DNA of 64,000 bases from an uncultured Alphaproteobacteria bacterium (GCA_934254585.1 CAKQLF010000006.1:44014-108013), one strand, 5' to 3'; shown: positions 43,032 through 52,783, numbered from the stretch's first letter. A program made the numbers and translations. The notes: generated by a model from the sequence alone, not told the origin.

Positions 43032-43826
43032 TTATTGTTCCAAATAAGCTTTAAGCAGCTGTTCTAATTTTTTTGATGATTTTTCAACCTGTTGCAACAC
43101 GTCCTGATGGTTTTGCACTTCATCGCTTAAACCGGTTCCTAAATTAGAAATAACCGAAAATGCCAAAACTTTGATATTTTTATGCACGGCGGCTATAACT
43201 TCCGGCACAGTGGACATTCCCACCGCATCAGCTCCAAACATCCGAAAAAGCTTTACCTCGCTCGGAGTTTCATAATTAGGCCCCATAACCATAATATATA
43301 CGCCTTCAAACAAGTCTATACACATTTTCTGAGCCAACGCTTTAACCTTATTTCTGATTTGTTTGTCATAAGCATCACTCATATCCGGAAAATATGGTTC
43401 ATCGTGCGGACCGATTAACGGATTGCGGCCACTGAAATTAATATGATCTTTCAGCAACATTAAACTGCCGGCCGGCATATTCTTATCCAATGAACCGGCG
43501 GCGTTTGTGATTATTAACTGTTCTACCCCCAAAGCGGCAAACAAACCAATAACTTCGGAAATCAGCTGCGGGGCAATTCCTTCATAAAGATGGAATCGGC
43601 CTTCCATACAAATAACCGAATGACTACCGATTTTACCTATGGCAAACCGTCCTTTATGTCCGGCCACCGTCGTTTGCGGAAAATCCGGAATATCAGCATA
43701 ATTTATAAACATCGGATTCTCTATGGCCGCGCTTAAACCATCTAAACCCGATCCCAAAATCAAAGCTGTATCCAAGCTTATTCCCTTAATTTGCTGTTTT
43801 ATGTATTCTAAAGATTTATTCAGCAT
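43032..43826 (-). CDS. punA: Purine nucleoside phosphorylase (trimeric type)
   Basis: 264 aa with GSGLDGL, phosphate-binding HKGRF, EGRFHLYEG, and NAAGSL..... GPNYETPSEV. Matches the low-molecular-mass trimeric PNP family. Starts 11 nt inside the cdd stop region, so the genes overlap. Confidence 0.94.
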   Translation of the reverse strand: MLNKSLEYIKQQIKGISLDTALILGSGLDGLSAAIENPMFINYADIPDFPQTTVAGHKGRFAIGKIGSHSVICMEGRFHLYEGIAPQLISEVIGLFAALGVEQLIITNAAGSLDKNMPAGSLMLLKDHINFSGRNPLIGPHDEPYFPDMSDAYDKQIRNKVKALAQKMCIDLFEGVYIMVMGPNYETPSEVKLFRMFGADAVGMSTVPEVIAAVHKNIKVLAFSVISNLGTGLSDEVQNHQDVLQQVEKSSKKLEQLLKAYLEQ

Positions 43827-44220
43827 TGTGTATATCCTCCGCTTTGAAAAAATTCGGCATTAATTCGCTAAGTTTAAACGTTTTAATATTGCCCTGCAAA
43901 TCAGCACTATGCACCAACGTTGTTTTGTTGGCAAACTCCAATATTTTTTGCAGGCAATTACCACACGGTAAAATTCGGTCGGTGTCGGCCACAATTAAAA
44001 TCTCGCTTATCTTATTTTCGCCTGCCGCCACCATTGCCGAAATTGCTCCGGCTTCGGCGCAAGTTCCGCAAGGATACGAAGCATTTTCAACATTGCAACC
44101 GCCAAAGACTTTTCCGCTCGCGCTCAAAATTGCCGCTCCAACCCGAAAATGCGAATAAGGAGCATAAGCATTCAGACGACATATTTTAGCTTGATTATAC
44201 AACTTTTCAATATTTTCCAT
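43816..44220 (-). CDS. cdd: Cytidine deaminase
   Basis: 134 aa from ATG 44220 (SD GGGGT); the upstream frame to 44274 is not needed. Zinc site: Cys in GGCNVEN..SYPCGTCAEAGAIS with Glu and PCGNC. Three Cys ligands indicate the homotetrameric class. First gene of the nucleoside salvage operon. Confidence 0.94.
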   Translation of the reverse strand: MENIEKLYNQAKICRLNAYAPYSHFRVGAAILSASGKVFGGCNVENASYPCGTCAEAGAISAMVAAGENKISEILIVADTDRILPCGNCLQKILEFANKTTLVHSADLQGNIKTFKLSELMPNFFKAEDIHNAE

Positions 44221-44316
44221 ATTTTTACCCCATTGTCGAAAAAAATATTGATTTATTGTAGGGATAAGATACACTAAAAGTCAAGTTTATCTTTATACCC
44301 ATAGAGGAGAACAACT

Positions 44317-47300
44317 TTGGCTAAGAAAATAATTTTGATATTTTTAGGAATAATAATTTTAGCGGTAGCCGGGATTGCCGGATATATTATGATGGTGGAT
44401 TGGAACACCCATCGTCAGGAAATTGCCGATAAATTCTCGGAAATAACCGGTAAAAAAATTGAATTTTCCGGTCCGATAAGCGTTGAACTGTTACCTCAGC
44501 CAACCTTAAACGCCAAAAATGTCAAAGTTGTAAATCCTAACAACACCACGGAAGTTTTAGCCACAATTGACAATATGAACACCATTGTGTCTTTGCAATC
44601 TCTTTTGAAAGGAACTCCCGACATTCAGTCTATGTCGTTGGTTGGCGCAGAAATTTGGGTAAACATTAATGAAGAAGGCGCACTAAACTGGCAAAGCTAT
44701 AAAAAATCGGCAGAATTTAATGAAACAGATGCCAACAACACTCGACTGCAAAGTCTTAATATACAAAACGCCCTATTGCATTTTAACAATGAAGCGGCAA
44801 ACCTGAAATTTGACTTATCCCAATTCAATGCGGATATTCAAGCCGACAGCCTTATGGGACCTTATCGTTTGGACGGTAACTTTGTAAAAGAGCAAGATCA
44901 TTTCGGCGTGGCTGTAAGCTTGGGTAATTTTTCAGGGCTGAGCGATGTGACCGTAAATTTTGCCATCACCCACCCTAAATCAGAAAGTTTTTTACGTTTT
45001 GACGGAACTTATATGCCTAATGAGCGAACCTATAAAGGAGATTTTAGCGGCGGTTCCAAACATACTGCAGATTTTGCAAACATTCTTTCGGGTATGAAGA
45101 TATTAGATGAAAGTTATAACCGACCACTGCAATTTTCGATGGGAATGAAAACAGATAATGAAAATCTTAACCTTTCGAGTTTTGTCATTAAATATGATAA
45201 TTTTATTGAAGGTTCGGGCAATCTGACAGTTCCGTTGCAAGCTGACAGCAATAAAAAACGCAAAATTGATTTGAAATATCAATTGATAAACTTAGACTTA
45301 CGGCCGCTGCTTTCTATTTTTAAGGCTGAATATAAAAAGTTTGCCGAAAACGGCAGCGTCTATGCTCCGGATAGTTCTTTTGACATCAACGCCGACATAA
45401 CCGCCGAAAAAGTAATTTTAAACAGTAGCGACACCGGTTCGCTAGAAAGCGTAAGTTTCAAGGGAAGTTGGCTGAATAACACTCTGTCTTTAGATGAATT
45501 TTACGCCGCTTGCCCTGGTAATATGGTTTTGAGTATGTCCGGAAGTCTGGTTGAAGAAAATACTTCACCGCAATACTTTTTGAAAATATCTCTGGAAGGA
45601 AAAGATTTTCAAGCGTTCTTAAACGCCTTGGGATTAAATGTTAAAACCTATACCCAAGCAACCTATCGTAACGCCGCAATAACTTTCAACCTGAGCGGAA
45701 ATAATTCGGCCGTATCCGTAAATGATTTGAAATTTCTGTTGGATAAAATGAATATTGCAGGTGTTGCTGGCGTAACTTTTAACACTGAAGGAAATATTTA
45801 TGAAATCCAACTGGCCGCAGACTCTCTGAATTTGGATAACTATCTGCCTAAGGCTGAATTTTCTACAGCTATGGAAAATTTGCGGGAAGATATTAAAAGT
45901 CTGAGCTTTCTGAAATGGTTGAATATAAATGCCAAATTTAAATCCGATAAACTAACCTTTAGAAATGTAACAATGTCGAATGCTGTGCTGAATTTAGATG
46001 CCGCCAACGGAAAAGTACACATTTCCGAACTTTCGGCAGACAATGCCCTGAACAGCCAATTTAAAATTTCAGCAACCGCGGATAATTTAGCCAGTCTTGA
46101 TTTTAAATTTGATGAAATTATATTTGACTTACAATCCAGAAATATGGCAGAAATTCAAGACCGATTGGGCTTGCCGTGGCCGAAATGGAATATATTCAAG
46201 GCTAACAACTTTGTTGCCTCCGGCTCCTATAGCGGCAATCTGCACGAGGGAAACTTAAACGCAAAAGTAACGGCCGACGATGTTAAATTAACCTATCTAG
46301 GCGAAGTAAAACAAGATAACGAATTTGGATTTGATGGTAAACTAAATTTGAAAACCACAAATTTCAGCGAATTTATCAGCAATGTCGGCGGCTCTGTTAA
46401 AACAAACGCCAACACTCGCGGCGCGCTAAACTGCAACGGCATAATAAAAGGAAGCGTTTCGGCTTGGAACTTTGATGACACGACCTGTATTTTGGGAATA
46501 TCCAACTATCAGGGAAGCGGCGTGTTGGCCAAAAACAAAAACAACTATCGACTTAATGCCAAAATCAAAGTAGATGATTTTAACATTGAAAATGTGATTA
46601 ATGTTCAACAGAACAACAATCTTTCAACCATAAGCCGTTTACGCGATGATAACTTTATTACCCGACCTGATTTCAGTAAGGAAACAATTGTTTTTGACTC
46701 TTATCGCAACTTGTTGCTAAATGTTGATTTAGCTACGGATAAGGCTGTTTACAAAGACAAAGTTTTCAATAATCTGCGTTTACAAATTATTAATTCCGAA
46801 AATATTTTGCAGCTTAATAACATTTCCGCACAAATAAATGAATTTAACGTGACCGGTAATATTCAAATTAACTATATTCAATCTCCGTCGGTTAAGGGTA
46901 ATTTGACCTTTAGAGATATCGACCTGAAAGGAGTTGGCGGCAACATCTATCAATTTACCAACGGCCGACTCAATGTGGTTTCGGATTTTGAGATGCCGGC
47001 AAATTCCATTGAGGAGTTTGTAGGCAATTTTACCGGAAGTATAAATTTTGAAGCTGCTGACGCCTCACTAATCGGCTTTGACTTTGCAAAAATTCAAAAC
47101 GACTTAAAAGAACGCCAATATTCTAAAGGTTTGTTCCAACTTATTCGGGACAGTTTACAAAGCGGTGAAACCTCTTTTTCAGTGTTTTCCGGTAAAATAA
47201 TTGCCGAACGCGGTAATTTGAAATATGATAACTTTGTTTGGCAAAATGAAGATACAGATATAAAAATTACCGGTAATATTAACCTAAACGAGTGGAAATT

Positions 47301-48582
47301 TAATAACTATTTTAACGTAACTTTTCCTGATTTGGAACAGATTCCGCCGTTTACATTCAATTTATCCGGTTTGATAAATAAACCGTCGTTGGATATAAAT
47401 GTTGAAAATATTGCTAAAAAATATGACGCTTATTGGGATAGCGTTGAAGCTGCCGAACAAGCTAAAAAAGCCGAAGCGGAAAAAGCTTTGACCGAAGCAA
47501 TGAATGAAGCACAAGAAAAAGTGACACAAGTTTCGGAAAACGGCAATAAATTGGTGCCTATTTTGGAAACCTATAAAGAAAATAGCGATGATGAAAAATT
47601 TATAGTTTGGTATCAGCAACATCTTGATCGCATCAATGAAATAAATAAAGCTTTGGATTTAATGCAAGGCAAAGCTCACCTACCGAACTATACAAATAAA
47701 GATGTGTTGAACATTGAAAACGATTGTCAAAAATTTTTAGCCGAGCTTGAAACTCTCGAAACGGAAATCAGCAACAATTATTCTCAAGATGTTAAACAAC
47801 GTTTTACACGAGTGGTAGAAGACGGCGAAAAATATAGTGAAAAAAGCAATAAGAAAGTAGAAAGCTATCGTCTGATGGTGCAGAATAACTTTGATGCCCT
47901 CTTGGCTATTGAAGCTTCGCAAGTTATGCTTTCCAACCAGACTTTACAAGATAATCAAAGCCGAATTTTGGAGTTGAATGACAAAATTATCTCTCAACAA
48001 GGTGACTTTTCAGCTTTGAAAGAAGAAGGCAACTCACTTCTTAATGATATTCCGTCTTTAGAAAAATTGACCATTACCCTAAAAGAAAAATTTGCTGATA
48101 TGCAAAATAATTTGTCGGAAATGGAAAAGATTTATGATAGTACGGATTCATTGCTGCAGCAAATTTATCAAACTCAACAACAACTGTTTTTTGAACGTGA
48201 AGCCAAAAGAGAAGCTGCTAAAAAAGCGGCAGAGGCCGAAGCCGCCAAAAATTTGTTAAATGAAGTTTCAGACAGTGACAATGATGATATACAGGTGATG
48301 CCGACAAACTCCATGAAACAAACGCCGCCCGATGTTCAAGTCAGAGAAAATCATATTGACGATGGAGCTCCTCAAACAACTGTTGAAATAAATCCCGAAA
48401 AACGCCCTACTTTACGTCAGATAACCGACGAAACAGTTGTTTCAAACAAAACGGCCGTAAGTGGAACAATCAAAAAATCTTATGATGAAAAAACAACTAC
48501 CGCCGCTAAAAAAAGCAATACCTTATTAAAAGAGGTTGATGGAGCCGTACAAAAACCAACAGGAACAATTGTTGTGAAATAA
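44317..48582 (+). CDS. Giant AsmA-family protein with coiled-coil tail
   Basis: 1421 aa from TTG 44317 with SD GAGGAGA. TM helix at about 5-27, AsmA N domain (about 30-150, MVDWNTHRQEIADKFSEITG), long beta-rich bridge, and an AsmA C region (about 880-1030). AsmA proteins bridge inner and outer membrane and carry phospholipids. Unusually, after about residue 1035 comes a 300-residue Glu/Lys/Gln coiled coil (AEQAKKAEAEKALTEAMNEA, QQQLFFEREAKREAAKKAAE) and a disordered tail, not seen in typical members. Confidence 0.88.
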   Translation: MAKKIILIFLGIIILAVAGIAGYIMMVDWNTHRQEIADKFSEITGKKIEFSGPISVELLPQPTLNAKNVKVVNPNNTTEVLATIDNMNTIVSLQSLLKGTPDIQSMSLVGAEIWVNINEEGALNWQSYKKSAEFNETDANNTRLQSLNIQNALLHFNNEAANLKFDLSQFNADIQADSLMGPYRLDGNFVKEQDHFGVAVSLGNFSGLSDVTVNFAITHPKSESFLRFDGTYMPNERTYKGDFSGGSKHTADFANILSGMKILDESYNRPLQFSMGMKTDNENLNLSSFVIKYDNFIEGSGNLTVPLQADSNKKRKIDLKYQLINLDLRPLLSIFKAEYKKFAENGSVYAPDSSFDINADITAEKVILNSSDTGSLESVSFKGSWLNNTLSLDEFYAACPGNMVLSMSGSLVEENTSPQYFLKISLEGKDFQAFLNALGLNVKTYTQATYRNAAITFNLSGNNSAVSVNDLKFLLDKMNIAGVAGVTFNTEGNIYEIQLAADSLNLDNYLPKAEFSTAMENLREDIKSLSFLKWLNINAKFKSDKLTFRNVTMSNAVLNLDAANGKVHISELSADNALNSQFKISATADNLASLDFKFDEIIFDLQSRNMAEIQDRLGLPWPKWNIFKANNFVASGSYSGNLHEGNLNAKVTADDVKLTYLGEVKQDNEFGFDGKLNLKTTNFSEFISNVGGSVKTNANTRGALNCNGIIKGSVSAWNFDDTTCILGISNYQGSGVLAKNKNNYRLNAKIKVDDFNIENVINVQQNNNLSTISRLRDDNFITRPDFSKETIVFDSYRNLLLNVDLATDKAVYKDKVFNNLRLQIINSENILQLNNISAQINEFNVTGNIQINYIQSPSVKGNLTFRDIDLKGVGGNIYQFTNGRLNVVSDFEMPANSIEEFVGNFTGSINFEAADASLIGFDFAKIQNDLKERQYSKGLFQLIRDSLQSGETSFSVFSGKIIAERGNLKYDNFVWQNEDTDIKITGNINLNEWKFNNYFNVTFPDLEQIPPFTFNLSGLINKPSLDINVENIAKKYDAYWDSVEAAEQAKKAEAEKALTEAMNEAQEKVTQVSENGNKLVPILETYKENSDDEKFIVWYQQHLDRINEINKALDLMQGKAHLPNYTNKDVLNIENDCQKFLAELETLETEISNNYSQDVKQRFTRVVEDGEKYSEKSNKKVESYRLMVQNNFDALLAIEASQVMLSNQTLQDNQSRILELNDKIISQQGDFSALKEEGNSLLNDIPSLEKLTITLKEKFADMQNNLSEMEKIYDSTDSLLQQIYQTQQQLFFEREAKREAAKKAAEAEAAKNLLNEVSDSDNDDIQVMPTNSMKQTPPDVQVRENHIDDGAPQTTVEINPEKRPTLRQITDETVVSNKTAVSGTIKKSYDEKTTTAAKKSNTLLKEVDGAVQKPTGTIVVK

Positions 48583-48657
48583 AATTCAGTTTAGGTTGTT
48601 GTTGTGTTTTTTGCGTGCTATATCTAGAATATAAAAAATAATTATGGAGATTAAAAA

Positions 48658-49548
48658 ATGAGTAAAAAACCTGAAGTATGTATATTACCTGTTGCCGGTT
48701 TGTCGACAAGAAATTTGCCAACGACCAAAGTTTTGCATAAGGGATTTATGACATTGGATAATATTCCGGTTATTCAATATGCCGTAGATTGTTGCGCCGA
48801 AGCCGGAATTAAGGAAATTGTTTTTATTTATAGCGATGACGCTTGCAAAAATATGTTTGCAAAATATTACTCACCGGCTCCGGATTTGGAAGCTAACTTA
48901 AAAGAAAAAAATAAACTTGATTTGCTGGAAAGTATTCGCAAAATCATTCCAGAAGAAATGAAATTTTCATTTGCCCGCCAAAGTGAACCAAAAGGCAACG
49001 GCCACGCTATTTTAATGGCAAAGGAAATTGTCGGAAAGCGTGATTTTGCCGTGATGTGGGTTGATGATGTGTACATCAATTTACACGGTGACGGAGTTTT
49101 GAAACAACTCTGTGAAGTGTATGAACAAAAAGGCGGCATTGTCGAAAATATTATGGAATGTCCGCGTCAAGATATGGTTCGCTATGGGGCTTTGGTTGGC
49201 GCAAAACGTGAAGGTAATGTTGTTCGGGCCACGGGTTTAATTGAAAAGCCTAAACTGGAAGAAGTTCCGTCAAACTACGCCTCTATGGGACCATACATTA
49301 TCCCTAATGAAGTTATGGACATTTTGCCGGAAGTAACCAAGGGAACAAACGGCGAAATAAACCTGACAGACGCGCTGAATTTGGCGGCTCTGCGCGGCAC
49401 CCCTATTTATGGTGTGTTGTGTAAGGGTATGCGTTTTGATTGCGGCACAAATGCAGATTTGCAACGCTCTAATATAAAACTAAGCCTGATGAACAGCGGC
49501 GAACTGCGTGCTTATACCCGTGAGTTGTTGGATACGATGGATATTTAA
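48658..49548 (+). CDS. galU: UTP-glucose-1-phosphate uridylyltransferase
   Basis: 296 aa. LPVAGLSTRNLPTTKVLHK nucleotide-binding start (with a Ser-Thr in place of the usual GLGTR), PVIQYAVDCCAEAGI, and RQSEPKGNGHAI. Makes UDP-glucose, the substrate of Ugd (20636). SD GGAG. Confidence 0.93.
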   Translation: MSKKPEVCILPVAGLSTRNLPTTKVLHKGFMTLDNIPVIQYAVDCCAEAGIKEIVFIYSDDACKNMFAKYYSPAPDLEANLKEKNKLDLLESIRKIIPEEMKFSFARQSEPKGNGHAILMAKEIVGKRDFAVMWVDDVYINLHGDGVLKQLCEVYEQKGGIVENIMECPRQDMVRYGALVGAKREGNVVRATGLIEKPKLEEVPSNYASMGPYIIPNEVMDILPEVTKGTNGEINLTDALNLAALRGTPIYGVLCKGMRFDCGTNADLQRSNIKLSLMNSGELRAYTRELLDTMDI

Positions 49549-49566
49549 TTTTTATGACAATTTATC

Positions 49567-49600
49567 GAAAAAGCTCCGTTTTTATCACGGAGTTTTTTTT
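49567..49600 (+). terminator. Terminator after galU
   Basis: CTCCGT / ACGGAG stem flanked by A and eight T. Confidence 0.85.
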
Positions 49601-49667
49601 GTATTTAAAAAGAAACCTCCAAGCCCTAAAGCAAGGAGGATAAAACTTTCAATTATTCAAACAAACA

Positions 49668-50579
49668 TTATCTAAATTTTAGATGAATTGTGCTGTCATC
49701 TGTGCATACACGAGAAACGTCCTTTAAGGAAGCCGGAAATCCTACCCATTCACCTTTGGAACATACTGCCAAGATATCTGCCGCACTTCTCTCACTAGAC
49801 CAACCTTTGCACCCTTCATACAAATATTTATAAAATTGAGTTGTTCCACCGGATTGTTGAATAACCATACCCACCAAATTTGAAGCCACGCTCCAATCTT
49901 TGCTGCCGATAGCAACACAAGCATCTTTAGGCAAGCCGGAATATGAAATTGTATAAGAGTTGTAAGCTTTATTATTTCCTCTGCCAATTTCGCTGAATTT
50001 CAGTCCCGAATGTGCAATTTTAATTTCTCCGTTCCACGCATTATACAGCCAATAGGGATTGCCGCCTTCGGAATATAAGTCTGTAGTGGCTAAATTTAAA
50101 TCTTTCACCAACAAACAGCCGTCAAAATTTTTTTCTGAAGTTTCGTGAGCGCAATATAAACCATAATAATCACCCTGCAAGGCAAACGAACTTTTTACTC
50201 CTTGAGCAATAGAGGATATTTGCTCTATGGTTTTATCAATTTTAAACTGCGTCATTGCCTTGGAATAGCCGGCGATTCCGCCAACGCTCAAAACGCCGAT
50301 GATGGCGAGAACGCCAAGCATTTCAATCATACTTCTTCCGGACTGCACCACTCTATAGTCATTGCCGGACGTTATGTTCTTCACTCTATAGTCATTGCCG
50401 GACGTGATCCGGCAATCCAGATTCGCGGGTCTGAGCCCGAAAATGACATTAAAAATGTGCCTGAAAATTACGTTTAATTGGTAGCGACAATAACGCAAAA
50501 TATAAGCATTTTTCCGACATACCCCAAAAATCGCCTCAAAAAACCGTCTGAAACGCCACATTTTATTATTTTTTATCAC
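49668..50579 (-). CDS. Pilin-like gene 4, long leader with repeats
   Basis: 303 aa from GTG 50579, which sits at the same spacing from SD GGAGAATCA as the GTG of pilin 2; the first residues (MIKNNKMWRFRRFFEAIFG) align with those of pilin 2 (MLENGKMGLLRRVFEAIFG). The leader of about 90 residues includes GLRPANLDCR and a tandem duplication encoding ITSGNDYRV twice. Prepilin site SGRSMIEMLGVLAII, then PilS-like domain with LPKDACVAIGSKDWS, GCKGW and AVCSKGEW. Convergent with galU. Confidence 0.78.
   Translation of the reverse strand: MIKNNKMWRFRRFFEAIFGVCRKNAYILRYCRYQLNVIFRHIFNVIFGLRPANLDCRITSGNDYRVKNITSGNDYRVVQSGRSMIEMLGVLAIIGVLSVGGIAGYSKAMTQFKIDKTIEQISSIAQGVKSSFALQGDYYGLYCAHETSEKNFDGCLLVKDLNLATTDLYSEGGNPYWLYNAWNGEIKIAHSGLKFSEIGRGNNKAYNSYTISYSGLPKDACVAIGSKDWSVASNLVGMVIQQSGGTTQFYKYLYEGCKGWSSERSAADILAVCSKGEWVGFPASLKDVSRVCTDDSTIHLKFR
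50349..50405. repeat. 33-bp in-frame tandem duplication in pilin 4 leader
   Basis: CACTCTATAGTCATTGCCGG begins at 50349 and again at 50382, period 33 bp (11 codons). It encodes two ITSGNDYRV units on the minus strand. Confidence 0.85.
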
Positions 50580-50605
50580 ATTGATTCTCCTTAATTTTTT
50601 TATCA

Positions 50606-50645
50606 TTTAAAGTCCAATTTAAACCACCGTTTAAAACGGACTCTG
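50606..50645. repeat. Inverted repeat, proximal site, pilin 4 promoter
   Basis: 40-bp arm containing palindrome AGTCCAATTTAAAC-CACC-GTTTAAAACGGACT (50611-50642). Reverse complement of 50749-50788 with two mismatches. Confidence 0.92.
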
Positions 50646-50748
50646 CAAAGGGGTATCAGACAAAATCGCCAAAATAAAAAAAACGCTGAAAATATAAAAA
50701 GTTATTGAAATATTTACACCTATCTTCTATATTCAAAACAGAACAAAA
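50646..50748 (-). promoter_or_regulatory. Bracketed promoter segment of pilin 4
   Basis: Contains a ~55-bp block conserved with pilin 2 (23136-23186): minus-strand TTTTGAATATAGAAGATAGG then TGTAAATATT and AACTTTTTATATTTTC. Several AT-rich -10 candidates; the exact promoter is uncertain. Confidence 0.55.
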
Positions 50749-50788
50749 CAGAGTCCGTTTTAAACGGTGGTTTAAAACGGACTTTAAA
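50749..50788. repeat. Inverted repeat, distal site, pilin 4 promoter
   Basis: Contains the perfect palindrome AGTCCGTTTTAAAC-GGTG-GTTTAAAACGGACT (50752-50783), 14-bp arms and a 4-bp asymmetric centre. Mirrors 50606-50645 across 103 bp that hold the likely promoter. Confidence 0.92.
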
Positions 50789-50871
50789 CTGTCTGCTAAT
50801 TATTTGATTCTTCGTGAAAAATGCAAAAAATATAGTTTTATTTCTGCATCTTTTTTTGTTTTAAGCTTACA

Positions 50872-50910
50872 ACAAAAAAAGTTCCGAACACAAACTGCTC
50901 GGAACTTCAA
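50872..50910 (-). terminator. Terminator after tsf
   Basis: AAGTTCCGA / TCGGAACTT stem followed on the minus strand by seven T. Confidence 0.85.
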
Positions 50911-50931
50911 AAATTTGCTTTTATCTAAAAA

Positions 50932-51864
50932 TTACTTACCCAATTGAGCAGCAACTTCAGCAGCAAAATCTTCTTCTTTTTTCTGCAAACCATCACCCAG
51001 TTTGAAGAATACGAAATCGGTCAATTTAATTTCAGAACCACATTCTTTAGCGGCCTCAGCGACAATATCTTTAATTTTCTTGTCCGGATCCATAATAAAT
51101 GCTTGTTCTTCCAAAACAACTTCTTCATAGAACTTGCGAATACGACCTTCAACCATTTTTTCGATAATGTTTTCAGGTTTGCCGGAAGCTTTTGCTTGTT
51201 CGGCAAAAATTGATTTTTCGTGTTCAACAGCTTCCGGAGCCACACCGGCAATATTCAAAGCAATTGGAGCAGTAGCCGCAATATGCATAGCAATATGCTT
51301 ACCTAATTCTTCTAATTTTGCTTTGTCAGCATTAGACTCCAAAGCTACCAATACGCCGATTTTGCCCAAACCATTGCGAACGGCGTTGTGAACATAAGAG
51401 CAAACCAAACCATTGTTTACGCTAATAACTTTAGCGCGGCGCAAATTCATATTTTCACCGATTTTAGCAATCATATCAGTTAAGCGTTCGCCAAATGTTT
51501 TACCCTCACTGCATTTAGGGCAAACAAAAGCTTTCATAGCTTCAACATCGCCGTTGCAATGCAAAGCAACTTTAGCGGCATCTTCAACATATTCTTGGAA
51601 AATTTCATTTTTAGCCACAAAGTCTGTTTCGGAGTTAACTTCAACGGCGGCACCTTTGTTTCCGTCAACAGCAACAGAAACCAAACCTTCTGCAGCTACA
51701 CGGCTGGATTTTTTTGCAGCCGAAGCCAAACCTTTTTTACGCAACCAGTCAACAGCTTGTTCCATATTGCCGTTGGCTTCAACCAATGCTTTTTTACAAT
51801 CCAACATACCGGCACCGGTAGTTTCTCTCAATTCTTTAACCATAGCGGCTGTAATATCTGCCAT
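50932..51864 (-). CDS. tsf: Elongation factor Ts
   Basis: 310 aa with N-terminal UBA-like TAAMVKELRETTGAGMLDCK and core SETDFVAKNEIF, AAMHIAA-type VAPEAV. Nucleotide exchange factor for EF-Tu. Follows rpsB by about 110 nt. Confidence 0.97.
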   Translation of the reverse strand: MADITAAMVKELRETTGAGMLDCKKALVEANGNMEQAVDWLRKKGLASAAKKSSRVAAEGLVSVAVDGNKGAAVEVNSETDFVAKNEIFQEYVEDAAKVALHCNGDVEAMKAFVCPKCSEGKTFGERLTDMIAKIGENMNLRRAKVISVNNGLVCSYVHNAVRNGLGKIGVLVALESNADKAKLEELGKHIAMHIAATAPIALNIAGVAPEAVEHEKSIFAEQAKASGKPENIIEKMVEGRIRKFYEEVVLEEQAFIMDPDKKIKDIVAEAAKECGSEIKLTDFVFFKLGDGLQKKEEDFAAEVAAQLGK

Positions 51865-51976
51865 AATTTATTCCTCTTGTTATAAACTTTATAGATTTAG
51901 ATTACATACGGCGCGGCAATCGTTAACCAACCGCCACGCCGTTTTATTATACTTACTTTTATGAAGTTTTTACTGA

Positions 51977-52783
51977 TTATTCAGCACTGGCTTCCGCATC
52001 TGCTTTTTTGCGAGATGCTCTTTTCTTTGGAGCGGCTTTTTCTTCTGTTTCTACAGCTTCAGCATCAGAAACTTCTAAGCCTTTTGCGGCCATTTCTGCC
52101 TGCACACCATCTAAAACAGCGTCAGAAACCAAATCGCAATAAAATTGGATAGCGCGGATAGCGTCATCATTACCCGGAACTGGGAATTCTACTTCATTCG
52201 GGTTAGCATTAGTATCAATAATACCAACTACAGGAATGCCCAATTTCTTAGCTTCTTTAATAGCCAAAGATTCTTTAGGAGTGTCAATCACAAACAACAT
52301 ATCCGGTTGACCGCCCATATCTTTAATACCATCTAAAGTAACAGCCAATTTTTCGCGTTCTTTTTTCAGGTTCAAAACTTCTTTTTTGGTATACCCTTCA
52401 TAAGCGTTGTTAGCTTCCATTTCGTTAAGCTTGTTCAAACGGGAAATTGATTTGTAAACCGTTTTCCAGTTTGTCAACATACCGCCCAACCAACGATAGT
52501 TAACATAATATTGACCACAGCGGCCTGCGCTTTCTTTAACAATGTCTTGAGCTTGACGTTTTGTAGCAACAAACAAAACCTTACCGCCGTTGGCAGCAAC
52601 ATCGCGAACTGCATTCAAAGCATTGTAAAGCATTGGGTAAGTTTTTTGCAAATCGATAATGTGAATATTATCTTTTTTTCCGTAAATAAACGGAGCCATC
52701 TGAGGGTTCCAGCGACGGGCGTGGTGTCCAAAGTGTACGCCGGCTTCAACCATTTGGCGCAAAGTAAAAGTAGGAAGTGTCAT
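51977..52783 (-). CDS. rpsB: 30S ribosomal protein S2
   Basis: 268 aa: MVEAGVHFGHHARRWNPQM, FVATKRQAQ, YVNYRWLGGMLTNWKT, and DTNANPNEVEFPVPGNDDA. C-terminal Lys/Ala/Glu-rich tail longer than in E. coli, typical for alphaproteobacteria. Confidence 0.97.
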   Translation of the reverse strand: MTLPTFTLRQMVEAGVHFGHHARRWNPQMAPFIYGKKDNIHIIDLQKTYPMLYNALNAVRDVAANGGKVLFVATKRQAQDIVKESAGRCGQYYVNYRWLGGMLTNWKTVYKSISRLNKLNEMEANNAYEGYTKKEVLNLKKEREKLAVTLDGIKDMGGQPDMLFVIDTPKESLAIKEAKKLGIPVVGIIDTNANPNEVEFPVPGNDDAIRAIQFYCDLVSDAVLDGVQAEMAAKGLEVSDAEAVETEEKAAPKKRASRKKADAEASAE

